From the NCBI GenBank assembly GCA_020849855.1, contig JADZFO010000003.1, positions 1-64,000 on the forward strand: 64,000 nt of DNA. Reading direction: 5' to 3'. This document shows, piece by piece, positions 33,905 to 43,036 of the stretch; within the stretch, counting starts at the first letter, position 1, and each line of letters begins with the position of its first letter. The notes beneath the pieces are model-generated. The model made no database searches. It saw only the letters and a program-made list of their open reading frames with translations, and was not told the origin of the DNA. Made by a program: the position numbers and the translations under genes. This stretch comes from a bacterium. Lineage in GTDB: Bacteria; 4484-113; JAFGCY01.

Positions 33905-36166
33905 CTAAGGCTGCCAGTAGTACAGCTCGCCAGCCGCGCTGAAGTTGCCTTCAAACAGGTCGGTAGCACTGAGTGCCAGGCTGCGTACACAGGCGCAGCA
34001 GGGCTGCCCCTCTGGGTTGAGGCCCCAGCTGAAACTGCGCGCACTGTCGCCGTCGTAGTAGCCGGAGGGCACGAAGGCCCCCTGCCTGCGCATGTACTGG
34101 GCGTCTCCGTCTATTGAACCGTCCTGGGGGATGAAGTCGGTGATACCCACCGTGATATCCCCGATGAACTTGCTGTAACACAGCTCGTCAGCCTTGGCCC
34201 AGCTGACATCACTGGCCAGGTTAAGCTCAAGTGTGGCAGTACCGCCAAGAATGTCCAGCGAGATGCCAAAGGTGCTTTCATAGGCATTGTCAAAGACCCA
34301 GGCGCTGCCGTTCCAGTCGGCGACGTTGACATCAAAGAGCAGCGAGGCGGTGAAGGGGTTGCCGGGAATGGGGATGGTGAAGTCCCGGGCAGCGGTGAAG
34401 GCGAGCTGCGGCGTGCCATCGGCGGCAAAGCCGAGGTCAAGCAGCAGCGGAGAATCAGGGTGCGGAACGGCGCTGAGATTCCAGGTCCCGCCGCTGCGAC
34501 GGCCCTGCTCTAAGCTGAACTGCAGGGAGAGCACGCCGCTGGTGTTGATGGTGCCGTGGGTGAATAGCAGCCAGGGGTCGCCGCCCTGGCGGTCAAAGGC
34601 AAGAGTCAGGCCGCCGACAGTTTCACCATCGTAGACCCCCTGGCTCTGCCAGACGCCGCTGGAGTCCAGGTAGCTGTAGTCCACGCTGCCCGTGCCCAGG
34701 CCGGTGTAGGCATGCGCGACGCCGATAGTGCCGCTGGCCGGGTCGCGGTCCACATCCATGCCAAAGAACACTCCGCCACCGTTGTCGATATCCGTCGTGC
34801 CGGTGTACTGCCACTGGGAGTCGAAATCGAGCTGCACCAGCTTCTGGCTGTCCTGGGAGTAGGCGATCACCATGCCGTGGCCGGGGTCATCCCCTTCGCC
34901 TTCGATCCACATGGCGTGCGGCCCGGCGAAGTTGCCGCCGCCGCCAACTTCCTCTGTGGTCCAGCCAGCCTCGCCGTAGTAGCAGAGATAGAGCGGGCTG
35001 AGACCGCCGCCGCCGCCAAGCGCGGTATAGAGCACCACCGGCGCACCGGGCTGGGCCAGCCCGGGGATGCCGGGCATCATGACCAGGCTGGGGCTCTGGG
35101 CCTGCACGGCATCGGCAATCTGTCCGCCGGCCGTGGCAGGCACCCTGAACTTGACCAGGCTGCTGGCGGTGTACTGCACCGTGTTGGACGGCGCGTCAAT
35201 CGCTCCGCCGGCAAGCTCGTAAGGTTCGACGAAGTACCACTGGCCCAGCACAAGCTCCGCCGCCGGCACCGGGAAGCTGTAGGCGCGGCGGGCGTCGCTG
35301 GGCGCCTGGCCCTCGGCACTGGGCAGCTCGCCGACCAGTGTGCGAAGTGCGCTGACAGGATCGCTGGAGTCTGCGCGATAGATGCGGTAGGCGTCGATCT
35401 GGTTCAGGAAGTTGATGCCGATTGGCGTCAGGTCGCCGATGGCCACCTGGCCGTCAGCGTTGCCGTCAACAACATCGCCGATTGAACCGGCGGGGAAGGG
35501 GCCGGGGAAGGTGTCGGACTGCAGGCCAAAGTGGATACCGATCTGCGCCAGGTCGGCGATGGAAACGCGGCCGTCCTGGTTGTAGTCGCCTGAGTTGCGG
35601 TAGGACCAGCCAAGGCTGAAGCCGCCAAGGCCGTCCTCCGTGCCGCTGAGGTTGGAAACAGTGCAGGAGGCTGCCGGAGGCAGCTTGGATGCCTTACGCA
35701 GGCCGGCAGCGGTGGGCCGCAGCACGGCGCGCAGCAGCCTGCCGGGGGCAATAGCCTGCCCCGGGGCCGCGATGATGCCAAGTGCCAGCACCTCTTCGCG
35801 ACCGGATACCAGCAGGTTCAGGCGCCCCTGCGGCGCGAGCTGCTCGGCCTCGCTGGCCATCATGCCCTGTGGCAGATAGCACTCCAGCAAGACCTGTGAG
35901 GCCGGCGCAGCAGCAAGGCTTGTCAGGCTGAGCTCATAGGCTCCGCCGCCCAGGGGGCTGAGGCTGATCTCTACATCGCTGGCCTGCCAGTCACTTTCCG
36001 GCGCGGCAACAAGGCGCAGCTGCGCCGAGCTGCGGAGACCGGATGAGTCGCTGGCTGGCAGAGCGCCGCCACAGCCGGCGGCCAGGGCCGACAGTATAAG
36101 CAGCAGCGCCAGGACAGGCAGAAGACCAGAGCGCAGACACTGACGCGCTGAGCGTGTAACACTCAT
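33905..36166 (-). CDS. Cohesin-like/dockerin-like lipoprotein with propeller, no PKD
   Basis: 753 residues. The signal peptide ends LSALAAGC. A cohesin-like domain (about 45-160) is followed by a dockerin-like pair, GDYNQDGRVSIADLAQIGIH and GNADGQVAIGDLTPIGINF, then a short FN3-like region. The rest is propeller-like (DSSGVWQSQG; GDPWLLFTHG; ADGTPQLAFT). No clear PKD is seen. A TATACT box lies at 36237-36242 (minus strand). It closes the lipoprotein series. Confidence 0.75.
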   Translation of the reverse strand: MSVTRSARQCLRSGLLPVLALLLILSALAAGCGGALPASDSSGLRSSAQLRLVAAPESDWQASDVEISLSPLGGGAYELSLTSLAAAPASQVLLECYLPQGMMASEAEQLAPQGRLNLLVSGREEVLALGIIAAPGQAIAPGRLLRAVLRPTAAGLRKASKLPPAASCTVSNLSGTEDGLGGFSLGWSYRNSGDYNQDGRVSIADLAQIGIHFGLQSDTFPGPFPAGSIGDVVDGNADGQVAIGDLTPIGINFLNQIDAYRIYRADSSDPVSALRTLVGELPSAEGQAPSDARRAYSFPVPAAELVLGQWYFVEPYELAGGAIDAPSNTVQYTASSLVKFRVPATAGGQIADAVQAQSPSLVMMPGIPGLAQPGAPVVLYTALGGGGGLSPLYLCYYGEAGWTTEEVGGGGNFAGPHAMWIEGEGDDPGHGMVIAYSQDSQKLVQLDFDSQWQYTGTTDIDNGGGVFFGMDVDRDPASGTIGVAHAYTGLGTGSVDYSYLDSSGVWQSQGVYDGETVGGLTLAFDRQGGDPWLLFTHGTINTSGVLSLQFSLEQGRRSGGTWNLSAVPHPDSPLLLDLGFAADGTPQLAFTAARDFTIPIPGNPFTASLLFDVNVADWNGSAWVFDNAYESTFGISLDILGGTATLELNLASDVSWAKADELCYSKFIGDITVGITDFIPQDGSIDGDAQYMRRQGAFVPSGYYDGDSARSFSWGLNPEGQPCCACVRSLALSATDLFEGNFSAAGELYYWQP

Positions 36167-36308
36167 TTCAATTCCGGTGGAGCAATGCTCGAGGGGGTTA
36201 ACAGCCTGTGTGCAGCCCTAAAGGACTGGCGCGGCGAGTATACACCGGAACAATGCAAGTGTTGTCCGCGAGGGTCATGGCGTAACTTCTGAGCATTGCT
36301 GTGTGTCC

Positions 36309-36314
36309 TAAACT
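36309..36314 (+). promoter_or_regulatory. -10 box of a leaderless promoter (VOC gene)
   Basis: TAAACT lies 6 bases before the ATG at 36321, with no Shine-Dalgarno sequence. Confidence 0.45.
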
Positions 36315-36320
36315 GCTGAC

Positions 36321-37154
36321 ATGTCTGATGTTGATGTTCAGCATATTGAACGCCCGGAAGGCCTGCGGGTTGTTGAGCTGGTCTGTTACTGCTCGAACTT
36401 TGAGGCCGCGCGGGACTTCTACACTACGCGCCTGGGCTTCAAGCTGAGCTGGCAGGCCGAGGGCTTCTGCGGCCTTGAAGTGACGGACCAGTACCGCCTG
36501 TCCCTGGTGGACGCGAAGTATGAAGAGGGCTGGCAAGCGGGGCAGCCGGTGCCGCCGGCGCAGCTCTCGCTGCAAAGCGATGACCTGCTGGCCAGCATCC
36601 AGCGCATCCGCAGCCTGGGCCACGGGATTGCTGATGCCAGTGGCGACCCGGCGACAAACATCACCACCAGCCTGAGCAGCCCGGACGGGCAGCAGATCTT
36701 CATCTTTCAGGACAGCTCCGGCGGTGAGCTGGTGGTTCCCGGCAGTGCCGGGCAGCCTTATCCCTTTGCCGAGGCCCTGGTCTTTGTCGGCGACCTGCCG
36801 GCCGCGGAACAGTTCTACGGCGACTGCTTTGGCCTGCAGCCCTTTATCCGCCAGGGCGATGTGTATACAGCCCTGCGCAGCGGAGGCGAGGCGGGCGCGG
36901 GGCTCGTCGTCGGGCTGATGCGCTGGGAGGCCTGGTGGGACACGCCGGCCACCGGCAGCAAGCCTGCGCCGGCCCGGCTGGCCATCGAGTGCCCCGGCCT
37001 TGGCGCAGAACACGCGCGCCTGAGCGCCGTGGGCGCCAAGCCAGGGGAGCTGCGTGGAAGCTCACCCGGCCTGAGCTGGTTCAGCGTGGCAGACCCGGAC
37101 GGCAACCTGATCACCTACTGGGAGTATGCCAGCCCGGCCGAAGCGGGAAGCTAA
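36321..37154 (+). CDS. Two-domain VOC (glyoxalase/bleomycin-resistance fold) protein
   Basis: 277 residues. Two vicinal-oxygen-chelate domains are visible. The first (about 15-135) has VCYCSNFEAARDFYTTRLGF and ends SPDGQQIFIFQD. The second (about 155-265) has LVFVGDLPAAEQFYGDCFGL and ends ADPDGNLITYWE. Each domain would supply parts of a metal site. Similar proteins are dioxygenases, isomerases or resistance proteins, so the role cannot be fixed. It is a single gene with a leaderless promoter. Confidence 0.85.
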   Translation: MSDVDVQHIERPEGLRVVELVCYCSNFEAARDFYTTRLGFKLSWQAEGFCGLEVTDQYRLSLVDAKYEEGWQAGQPVPPAQLSLQSDDLLASIQRIRSLGHGIADASGDPATNITTSLSSPDGQQIFIFQDSSGGELVVPGSAGQPYPFAEALVFVGDLPAAEQFYGDCFGLQPFIRQGDVYTALRSGGEAGAGLVVGLMRWEAWWDTPATGSKPAPARLAIECPGLGAEHARLSAVGAKPGELRGSSPGLSWFSVADPDGNLITYWEYASPAEAGS

Positions 37155-37198
37155 GGCGGACAACACGCACTTCCGCCCAGAACTGGCCAGGCCGGCGT

Positions 37199-38185
37199 TT
37201 ACTTTTCCTGAGCCGAGTGGATATCCTTCACCTGCTGCGCGGTGATCTCGGTCATCAGCACTGGGCTGCGCGTTTCCAGGTCCGCCGCTGTAGCCACAAG
37301 CTGGCCGTCATAGGAAAAGATCACGCCGATTTCGCGGGTGTCGCGCTTCTCAAAGACCGTGCAGCCCCGGCGTACCGAAGGCAGACGCTGGGCCTTGAGC
37401 TGCTCCACCAGCACCTTGGCTGTCCAGTCCGGAACATACAAGGCCTGCCACATCTCGCCGATCAGGGTCTGGCCGAGAAGCGTGCCGTCCGGGCCGTAGC
37501 GGTGGTAGGCCTGCGGCTTGGCGAAGGCGCTGGCGGAAGCATCCGTAGAGGGCAGGGCTGAGCCCAGCGGGCCCAGGGTGACAACATCGCCGTTGGGCAT
37601 CACCATATTGCGGATCGCCGGCTTCTCGGCCAGCCATTCCGGGATGCGCGGGTACTTCTCAGCCCAGAGTTCACTGCGGCGGGCGGCGAGCTGCTGCTTC
37701 ATCTCCTCGCTCATCACGCCATAGAAACTGACCTGGTTGACGCAGTGCTCCGTGGAGGGCGGCACGGCCCCGCTCAGGCGGCCCAGGCCTTCCTCAAGCT
37801 CGGCGAGCTGCGGCTTGATGAAGCCGTCCTTGGTGACTACAGCACTGAACCACTGGCCGCCTTCCTGTTGCGTCATGCTGACCAGGCCGCGCGCGCCGGC
37901 CTTGGCCAGGGCCTGCTCATAGATCCAGCGGTCCCAGTCGCTGTACTGCGCAGCAAAGGGGCTGGCGGGGTCGTTGATGTCGCGCACGGCGACAGGATTT
38001 TCGCCTCAGGCATAGGCCATCAGCACCGGCTTTTGGGGCTCAGCCGGAGCTGTCGCCGCAGCCGCGGGGGCTGCAGCGGTCTGTGCTGCGGGGCTTTCTT
38101 CCGCGCGGGCCGTAAGGAAGGGAAGCAGGCCGCTCAGGACCAGATAGCTGAATGCTGCATATATGTAGTTTCGATTCATCTTCAT
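37199..38185 (-). pseudogene. Exported NPYR-module protein, single module, interrupted by TGA
   Basis: Reading from 38185, a signal peptide (AFSYLVLSGLLPFLTARA-E) and an Ala/Pro linker are followed by a TGA at 38006-38008. In the same frame the protein resumes with GENPVAVRDIN, then one complete module: DPASPFAAQYSDWDRW, YPRIPEWLAEKP, MPNGDVVTLGPLGS, YHRYGPDGTLLGQ, and a final FSYDGQLVA. It is shorter than its neighbours (one module instead of two). The nonsense codon separates the export signal from the mature part, so this is either a pseudogene or needs readthrough. A second in-frame ATG lies at 38179; a GAGG sits before it. The TGA is the last codon of the signal/linker. Confidence 0.65.
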
Positions 38186-38241
38186 CCTCACGATCATTCT
38201 AGTCTTATCCCTTGCTGTGCTGAGTTGGTTCAGGCGCATTT

Positions 38242-40470
38242 CTAGTCCGGGCCCTGCGCCTCGTACATGCGCAGCAGCTCGTTGTAATCCCACCAGCGCA
38301 TGGCCAGCGGGTGGCCGCAGCGCGGCTGGTCCAGCGGCAGCGGTGTGCCATCCCAGTCGTAGGCCTCGGTCACTTCGCGGCTTTGCGCGTCCCTCACCAG
38401 AGTGACGCCGGCAAAACTGTTCCAGTGCATGCCACTGGCCTCAAGGTCGCTGAAGCGCTGCAGCAGCGCCAGGTTGTACAGGGCGCAGGCCGGTGTTGCG
38501 CTGGGCAGCGCGGCCAGCTCCTGGCCATCCGGGCCATAGCGGTGGTACTGTTCGTCGAAGCTCTCGGTCCGGCGCTGATTGCCGTACTCCAGGGTCAGAT
38601 CTGGGTTGTAGCTGCCAAGCGGGCCATAGGTGATCACGTCACCATTCGGGGCAAAAGCTGCCCGTTCCACCGGCTGCTCCATCAACCAGGCCGGGACCCG
38701 CGGGAAGGCCAGTCCCTTGGCTTCAAGCTGGTCCTGCTGCGCTTCGTAAAGCAGCGCCTGCATGTCGGCGGGCATCAGGCCCCCGGCGCTGAGGCTGAAG
38801 CTGTATGCGCGATCCTGCTCTCCGCGCTGCGAGCCCAGCAGCTCGCGGCTGGCGTCTTCCAGCAATTCCGCCACGCTTGATATCGCGTAAGGAATCACAT
38901 AGCCCTCCGGGCTGACCTGAAGTTCAAAGCGCTGCCAGGGATCCGAGAGATCCATGCGGACGCCGTAGTCGCTGAGCACCCGCTGTTCATCTGCGCTGGC
39001 TTCGCGCTTTTCCGTGGCCAGCCTGGCCCGCAGCTCGGACTGCTGCCTGCGCTGCTTTTCGAGGGCCGCCGTCACAGCCGGATTGCTCTGGCCCTGCTGG
39101 TCCAGCAGCCAGCGGTCCCAGGGGCCGTACTTGCTGCGCCAGGGGTTCGACGGGTCATCCAGTGGCAGCACCAGCACCCAGCGCTTTGAGCGGCCATCAT
39201 GGACGGTGCACTCCTCCAGACTCAGTGAACGTCCGCTATAGCGGTCGCCCGCAATGAGAGGCCTGGGTCGCGGCGCAGAATCCGTCAGCACCGGGCCATT
39301 CGGTTTGCCTGCAAAGGGTGACTGGCTGTCCCGGCTGGTCAAGCCGCTTTCAAGCTGGCCCTGGTAGGCGCGGGCCACTGTGGATGACTGCAGCGCTGTG
39401 CCGTAGTGCTGCGCCATCCGCGGCGTCGGCTGGAAGGGATCTATTGGCGTGCCGTCGTAGTCGAAGCTGGCCAGGATATTGCGCTTGGACTGGTCGGGCG
39501 GGACTACGCCCAGCATCAGCGGGTCGGATTCGTCCTTGATGATCGAAACAAAGCCAAAGCCGAAGTGCCGCCCCAGCCCCGTCCCCTGGTACTTGCCCAG
39601 CTCACTGTTCATCTCGGGCCAGTAGATCAGCAGCCAATCGGCGGCTTCAGGGCGGGCAAAATCGTATGTGCCCAGCAACTGGCCCTCGCCGCTGTAACGA
39701 TAGGTCAGCAGGCCCTGGTTTTCATAGAAACGCGGAGTCTCGTCTTCCGTATAGCGCAGCCCCAGCGGTCCGATGCAGAGAATCTCGCCGTTGGGGACAA
39801 AGATAGTCCGCAGCGGCGGGTTCTCACCCAGCCAGGCCGGGATGGTCGGATAACTGGCCGGGTCAATCTGCGACCACAGCTCCTTTTGAAGCTGCGCCAG
39901 CTGCGGCGCAAGTACGCCGGCCGAGTAGAACTTGTGTAGTCCGGCAAAGATCCTGTCCGGCAGGTCCGGAGTCATTCTGAAGAGAATGGAGTCGGCCGGC
40001 CGCTCGCGCGAGAAGACCTGCTGGCGGCGGCGGTACTGCTCGGCCATGGGCAGCATGAAGCCCTGTTCGTCTGCATAGCCGACTTCAAGCACCCAGCCTT
40101 CCGGGCGGGTTGAGGCCAGAACTCGCGCCTCCGGGCCGGGGCCGTACTGCGCAATGTACTCCTCGTCGCTCATCAGGGTGGCGTTGGCGTAAACCCAGGC
40201 GTCAAGCTCGCTGTACTTCCCGGCATAAGGATTCCCCGGCGCGTCCAGCGGCTGCAGATACAGAGGGCCGCTTTCGCTGGCGCCAATGATCTTGGGCGCC
40301 AGGGGGCTGCTTTCTGTGCCGGCATCCAGGGGAGGGCTTAGCGGCTCCGGCGCAGCAGCAAGCACGGGCGCAGGGTCAGCCGAGGCTGGCTGCGCAGCAG
40401 CGGATGTGAGTTGTCCCAGGCACAGACTAAGCAGGAGAATTACGCCAGGAAGACCCAGTCGGATGCTCAT
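38242..40470 (-). CDS. Exported two-module NPYR protein A
   Basis: 742 residues from the ATG at 40470, which starts a clean signal peptide (ending TSAAAQPASA). It has no lipobox. Module 1 begins LDAPGNPYAGKYSELDAW (about residue 74), with IPAWLGENPP, VPNGEILCIGPLGL, YRYSGEGQLLG and FDYDGTPIDP. Module 2 begins LDDPSNPWRSKYGPWDRW, with VPAWLMEQP, APNGDVITYGPLGS, YHRYGPDGQEL and YDWDGTPLPL. The function is unknown. The start lies 11 bases after the previous gene's stop, so the two probably form one operon. It has only a weak ribosome-binding sequence (GGATT). Confidence 0.75.
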   Translation of the reverse strand: MSIRLGLPGVILLLSLCLGQLTSAAAQPASADPAPVLAAAPEPLSPPLDAGTESSPLAPKIIGASESGPLYLQPLDAPGNPYAGKYSELDAWVYANATLMSDEEYIAQYGPGPEARVLASTRPEGWVLEVGYADEQGFMLPMAEQYRRRQQVFSRERPADSILFRMTPDLPDRIFAGLHKFYSAGVLAPQLAQLQKELWSQIDPASYPTIPAWLGENPPLRTIFVPNGEILCIGPLGLRYTEDETPRFYENQGLLTYRYSGEGQLLGTYDFARPEAADWLLIYWPEMNSELGKYQGTGLGRHFGFGFVSIIKDESDPLMLGVVPPDQSKRNILASFDYDGTPIDPFQPTPRMAQHYGTALQSSTVARAYQGQLESGLTSRDSQSPFAGKPNGPVLTDSAPRPRPLIAGDRYSGRSLSLEECTVHDGRSKRWVLVLPLDDPSNPWRSKYGPWDRWLLDQQGQSNPAVTAALEKQRRQQSELRARLATEKREASADEQRVLSDYGVRMDLSDPWQRFELQVSPEGYVIPYAISSVAELLEDASRELLGSQRGEQDRAYSFSLSAGGLMPADMQALLYEAQQDQLEAKGLAFPRVPAWLMEQPVERAAFAPNGDVITYGPLGSYNPDLTLEYGNQRRTESFDEQYHRYGPDGQELAALPSATPACALYNLALLQRFSDLEASGMHWNSFAGVTLVRDAQSREVTEAYDWDGTPLPLDQPRCGHPLAMRWWDYNELLRMYEAQGPD

Positions 40471-40481
40471 CGTAATCCAGC

Positions 40482-42869
40482 TCACTTTGTCTGCTCCTGT
40501 GCTGCTGCGGTCGGCTTTGAATCCTGCAGCTGCTGCTGATAGAGGTTCCAGAGGTAGTCCCACTCAAAGCGGCGGCTGCAGCCGGGGACAGGATGGATCG
40601 GCTGGCTGAAGTCCACGGCATTACCCTGCCAGTCCCAGGCCGAAATGATCTGCTTGCTTTCCTTGTCGCGGTAGATCAAGACGCCCGGCCCACCGCTGGC
40701 TTCATAGCCCAGCGTGCTGGCTGTCTCGTAGACCTGCACCATACCCAGGTTGTACAGGGCGCTCAGCGGCCCGGCCATGCGCGGCAGGCTGGACTGCAGC
40801 TCACCGGCGGAGTTGTAGCGGTAGTAGGTATCAGCCCAGTTCGCCAGCTTGCGCTCCTTGTTCTCCTTTTCAGCGTCGGGATCCCAGGAGCCCAGCGGGC
40901 CCCAGGTGATCACATCGCCATTGGGCATGAAGATGGCGTCGCGCACGGCAGACTGCATCAGCCAGTCCGGAATGGGCGGCATTGTCCTCAGCACTGCCCG
41001 CAGGTTCTCACGCCCGTACTCTTCCAGCAGCGCCGGCTCCATGACGCCGCCAGCATCAAAGTGGAACAGATCGTCAAAGCTCCTCGAAAGCCAGCTTGTT
41101 TCCCGCAGGTCAAGACTGGGATCGGGCTCTGCGTAGACATTCATGCGCTTCTGGTTCAATGGCAGCGGCCAGCCGTCCTTGTCCACATATACAGTAAGTC
41201 TCTGCCAGTCCTCAGGTGCCTTATTGCTCATGTAGCCCTGCAGTTCTTCATGCTCCTCACGGCTCAGCTCGCGCTTCTCCCGGGCCGCCAGAATCTGCAG
41301 TTCCTTGTAGCGCTCCTGGTACTTCTGCCAGTCGATGGGCTCGTCAGGCACCATGCGGTGGGCATTCTGATATGCCCAGTGGTCCCAGGCCCGGTACTGG
41401 CCGCGATAAGGGTTAGCCGGGTCGTCCAGCGCCCGGACCAGCACCCAGTCACGCGGCCTTTCCACGGCCTCCGCACAAACCGGGTCAAGGAAGAAGCCGC
41501 GGCTGCGGTCACGGCCCGTCGCTATCGGCTGCCAGGGCCGCGGGCCCTGCGCGATCACCGGGCCTTCTGCTGTGCCGGCATAGGGTGAGTGCGAGTCGGC
41601 GCTGACAATGCCAAGTGCCAGCTGCGCCTTGTGCAGGCGCCTGATGGTGTCGCGGTCCAGGTTGTTACCGCAGTACTGGCGCTGCGCGCTCAGCCGGGTT
41701 GCCGGGTCCACAACCTTGCCATCGAAGTCCCACAGGCCGGCCAGGCTTTGCGGCCGCGCCTCGCTTCCGTCGGCCTGATAGCCGTGGCCCTGCTCGCCGT
41801 AGTCCAGTATCGCTGCATAGCCATAGGAATTGCTGTGTTGATAGCGCTGGCGGTTGGTCTGGGCCGTGCGCTGGTTGATAAAGCCGCCGAGCACTTCCCC
41901 GGCCCCCGGCCAGTAGATCACCCGCCAGTCGGGATAGATCGAATAACTGCCAAGGTCATACTTGCCCAGCAACTTGCCGTCGGCGCTGTAGCGGTACCAC
42001 AGCTCGCCGCAGGGTTCAAGCAGGTAGACATAGTTCTGTCCGCCGCTGCGACCGGGGATACCGGTGACTTCCAGGCCCAGCGGTCCATAGCAAAGGATCT
42101 CGCCGTGCGGCACAAAGATGCTGTAGAGCGGGGGGTTCTGTCCCAGCCAGACGGGCACCGGTGGGTAAAGCGCGGCGCGCTTCTCCCAAAGCAGTTCCTC
42201 GCGCTGTGTCAGCAGCTCCGCGGGCGCTACGCCGCCGGCATAAAACTGGGCGCGGCTGGCGTATTCCTCACGCTGCGCCTCCGAGTCATAGAAGCCAAAC
42301 CAGCCCTTGAGCAGCACGTCGCCAAGTTGTTCGCCCTCAACATTGCGCTCGAAGCGGGTCATCATGCGGGTGTAGGGAATCTGAAATCCCTGCGCGTCCG
42401 TCTGGCAGTGATAAAGCTCATAGCCTTCCGGGTAACTGCTGCGGATGGCCTGGCCTTCCGGGCTGCGCGTGCCGCTGAAAGCGGAGAGCTCGTCGCGGCT
42501 GGGGTAGATCTGGTGCTGGTGCGCCCAGCGATCGAAGGGGCTGTACTCGTCGCGATATGGGTTGGCCGGGTCGTCCAGGCTTTTCAGATACACCGGTCCA
42601 CTGGCGCGGATCTCCAAAACGGGCTCGCCCTGCGGCCCCGGCGGGGCACCGCGGGAGATCAGCATCCTTGCCGCCAACTCGTCCAGCCAGCTGGCCTGAG
42701 GATCGGCGGCTGCGTTTGCCTGCTCAGCCCCAGCAGAGTCCGCCGACTCGGATGCTGATACAGAGTCTTCAGCTCGCGCGGCAATGTCCGGGCCGGACAC
42801 GGTAAACAACCCGGCAAGCAGGATGAGAAGCAGGACGCGCACACGGGCGCATGAAACGCAGTCAACCAT
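40482..42869 (-). CDS. Exported two-module NPYR protein B
   Basis: 795 residues. The signal peptide is followed by a Ser/Ala-rich stretch of about 60 residues. Module 1 starts LDDPANPYRDEYSPFDRW (about 98), with VPVWLGQNPP, VPHGEILCYGPLGL, YRYSADGKLLG and WDFDGKVVDP. Module 2 starts LDDPANPYRGQYRAWDHW (about 480), with IPDWLMQSA, MPNGDVITWGPLGS, YRYNSAGELQSSLP and WDWQGNAVDF. No known domain recognised. GAGGAGG lies 7 bases before the ATG. It shares the operon with protein A. Confidence 0.78.
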   Translation of the reverse strand: MVDCVSCARVRVLLLILLAGLFTVSGPDIAARAEDSVSASESADSAGAEQANAAADPQASWLDELAARMLISRGAPPGPQGEPVLEIRASGPVYLKSLDDPANPYRDEYSPFDRWAHQHQIYPSRDELSAFSGTRSPEGQAIRSSYPEGYELYHCQTDAQGFQIPYTRMMTRFERNVEGEQLGDVLLKGWFGFYDSEAQREEYASRAQFYAGGVAPAELLTQREELLWEKRAALYPPVPVWLGQNPPLYSIFVPHGEILCYGPLGLEVTGIPGRSGGQNYVYLLEPCGELWYRYSADGKLLGKYDLGSYSIYPDWRVIYWPGAGEVLGGFINQRTAQTNRQRYQHSNSYGYAAILDYGEQGHGYQADGSEARPQSLAGLWDFDGKVVDPATRLSAQRQYCGNNLDRDTIRRLHKAQLALGIVSADSHSPYAGTAEGPVIAQGPRPWQPIATGRDRSRGFFLDPVCAEAVERPRDWVLVRALDDPANPYRGQYRAWDHWAYQNAHRMVPDEPIDWQKYQERYKELQILAAREKRELSREEHEELQGYMSNKAPEDWQRLTVYVDKDGWPLPLNQKRMNVYAEPDPSLDLRETSWLSRSFDDLFHFDAGGVMEPALLEEYGRENLRAVLRTMPPIPDWLMQSAVRDAIFMPNGDVITWGPLGSWDPDAEKENKERKLANWADTYYRYNSAGELQSSLPRMAGPLSALYNLGMVQVYETASTLGYEASGGPGVLIYRDKESKQIISAWDWQGNAVDFSQPIHPVPGCSRRFEWDYLWNLYQQQLQDSKPTAAAQEQTK

Positions 42870-43036
42870 CCATCAACCTCCTCGCTCGTCCCGGCGGGCG
42901 CACAGCCCTTTCCCCCGGGCCACCCCAAACTGCCATCTATCAGCGGCGGCTCAGCCACTGTCCCTACAAGTCCATACTCGGACTCATCTGGCGAAGCGTC
43001 AAACAGGCCGCGCAAAATGCCTGGCAAATCAGCAGC

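Noticed and set aside
37199-38008. TGA as a sense codon (recoding or alternative genetic code)
   Set aside because: Many intact genes here end in TGA (for example the TMEM175-like, parA and guaA-neighbouring genes) and Trp is written TGG throughout, so the standard code holds. The two in-frame TGA codons are better explained as mutations.
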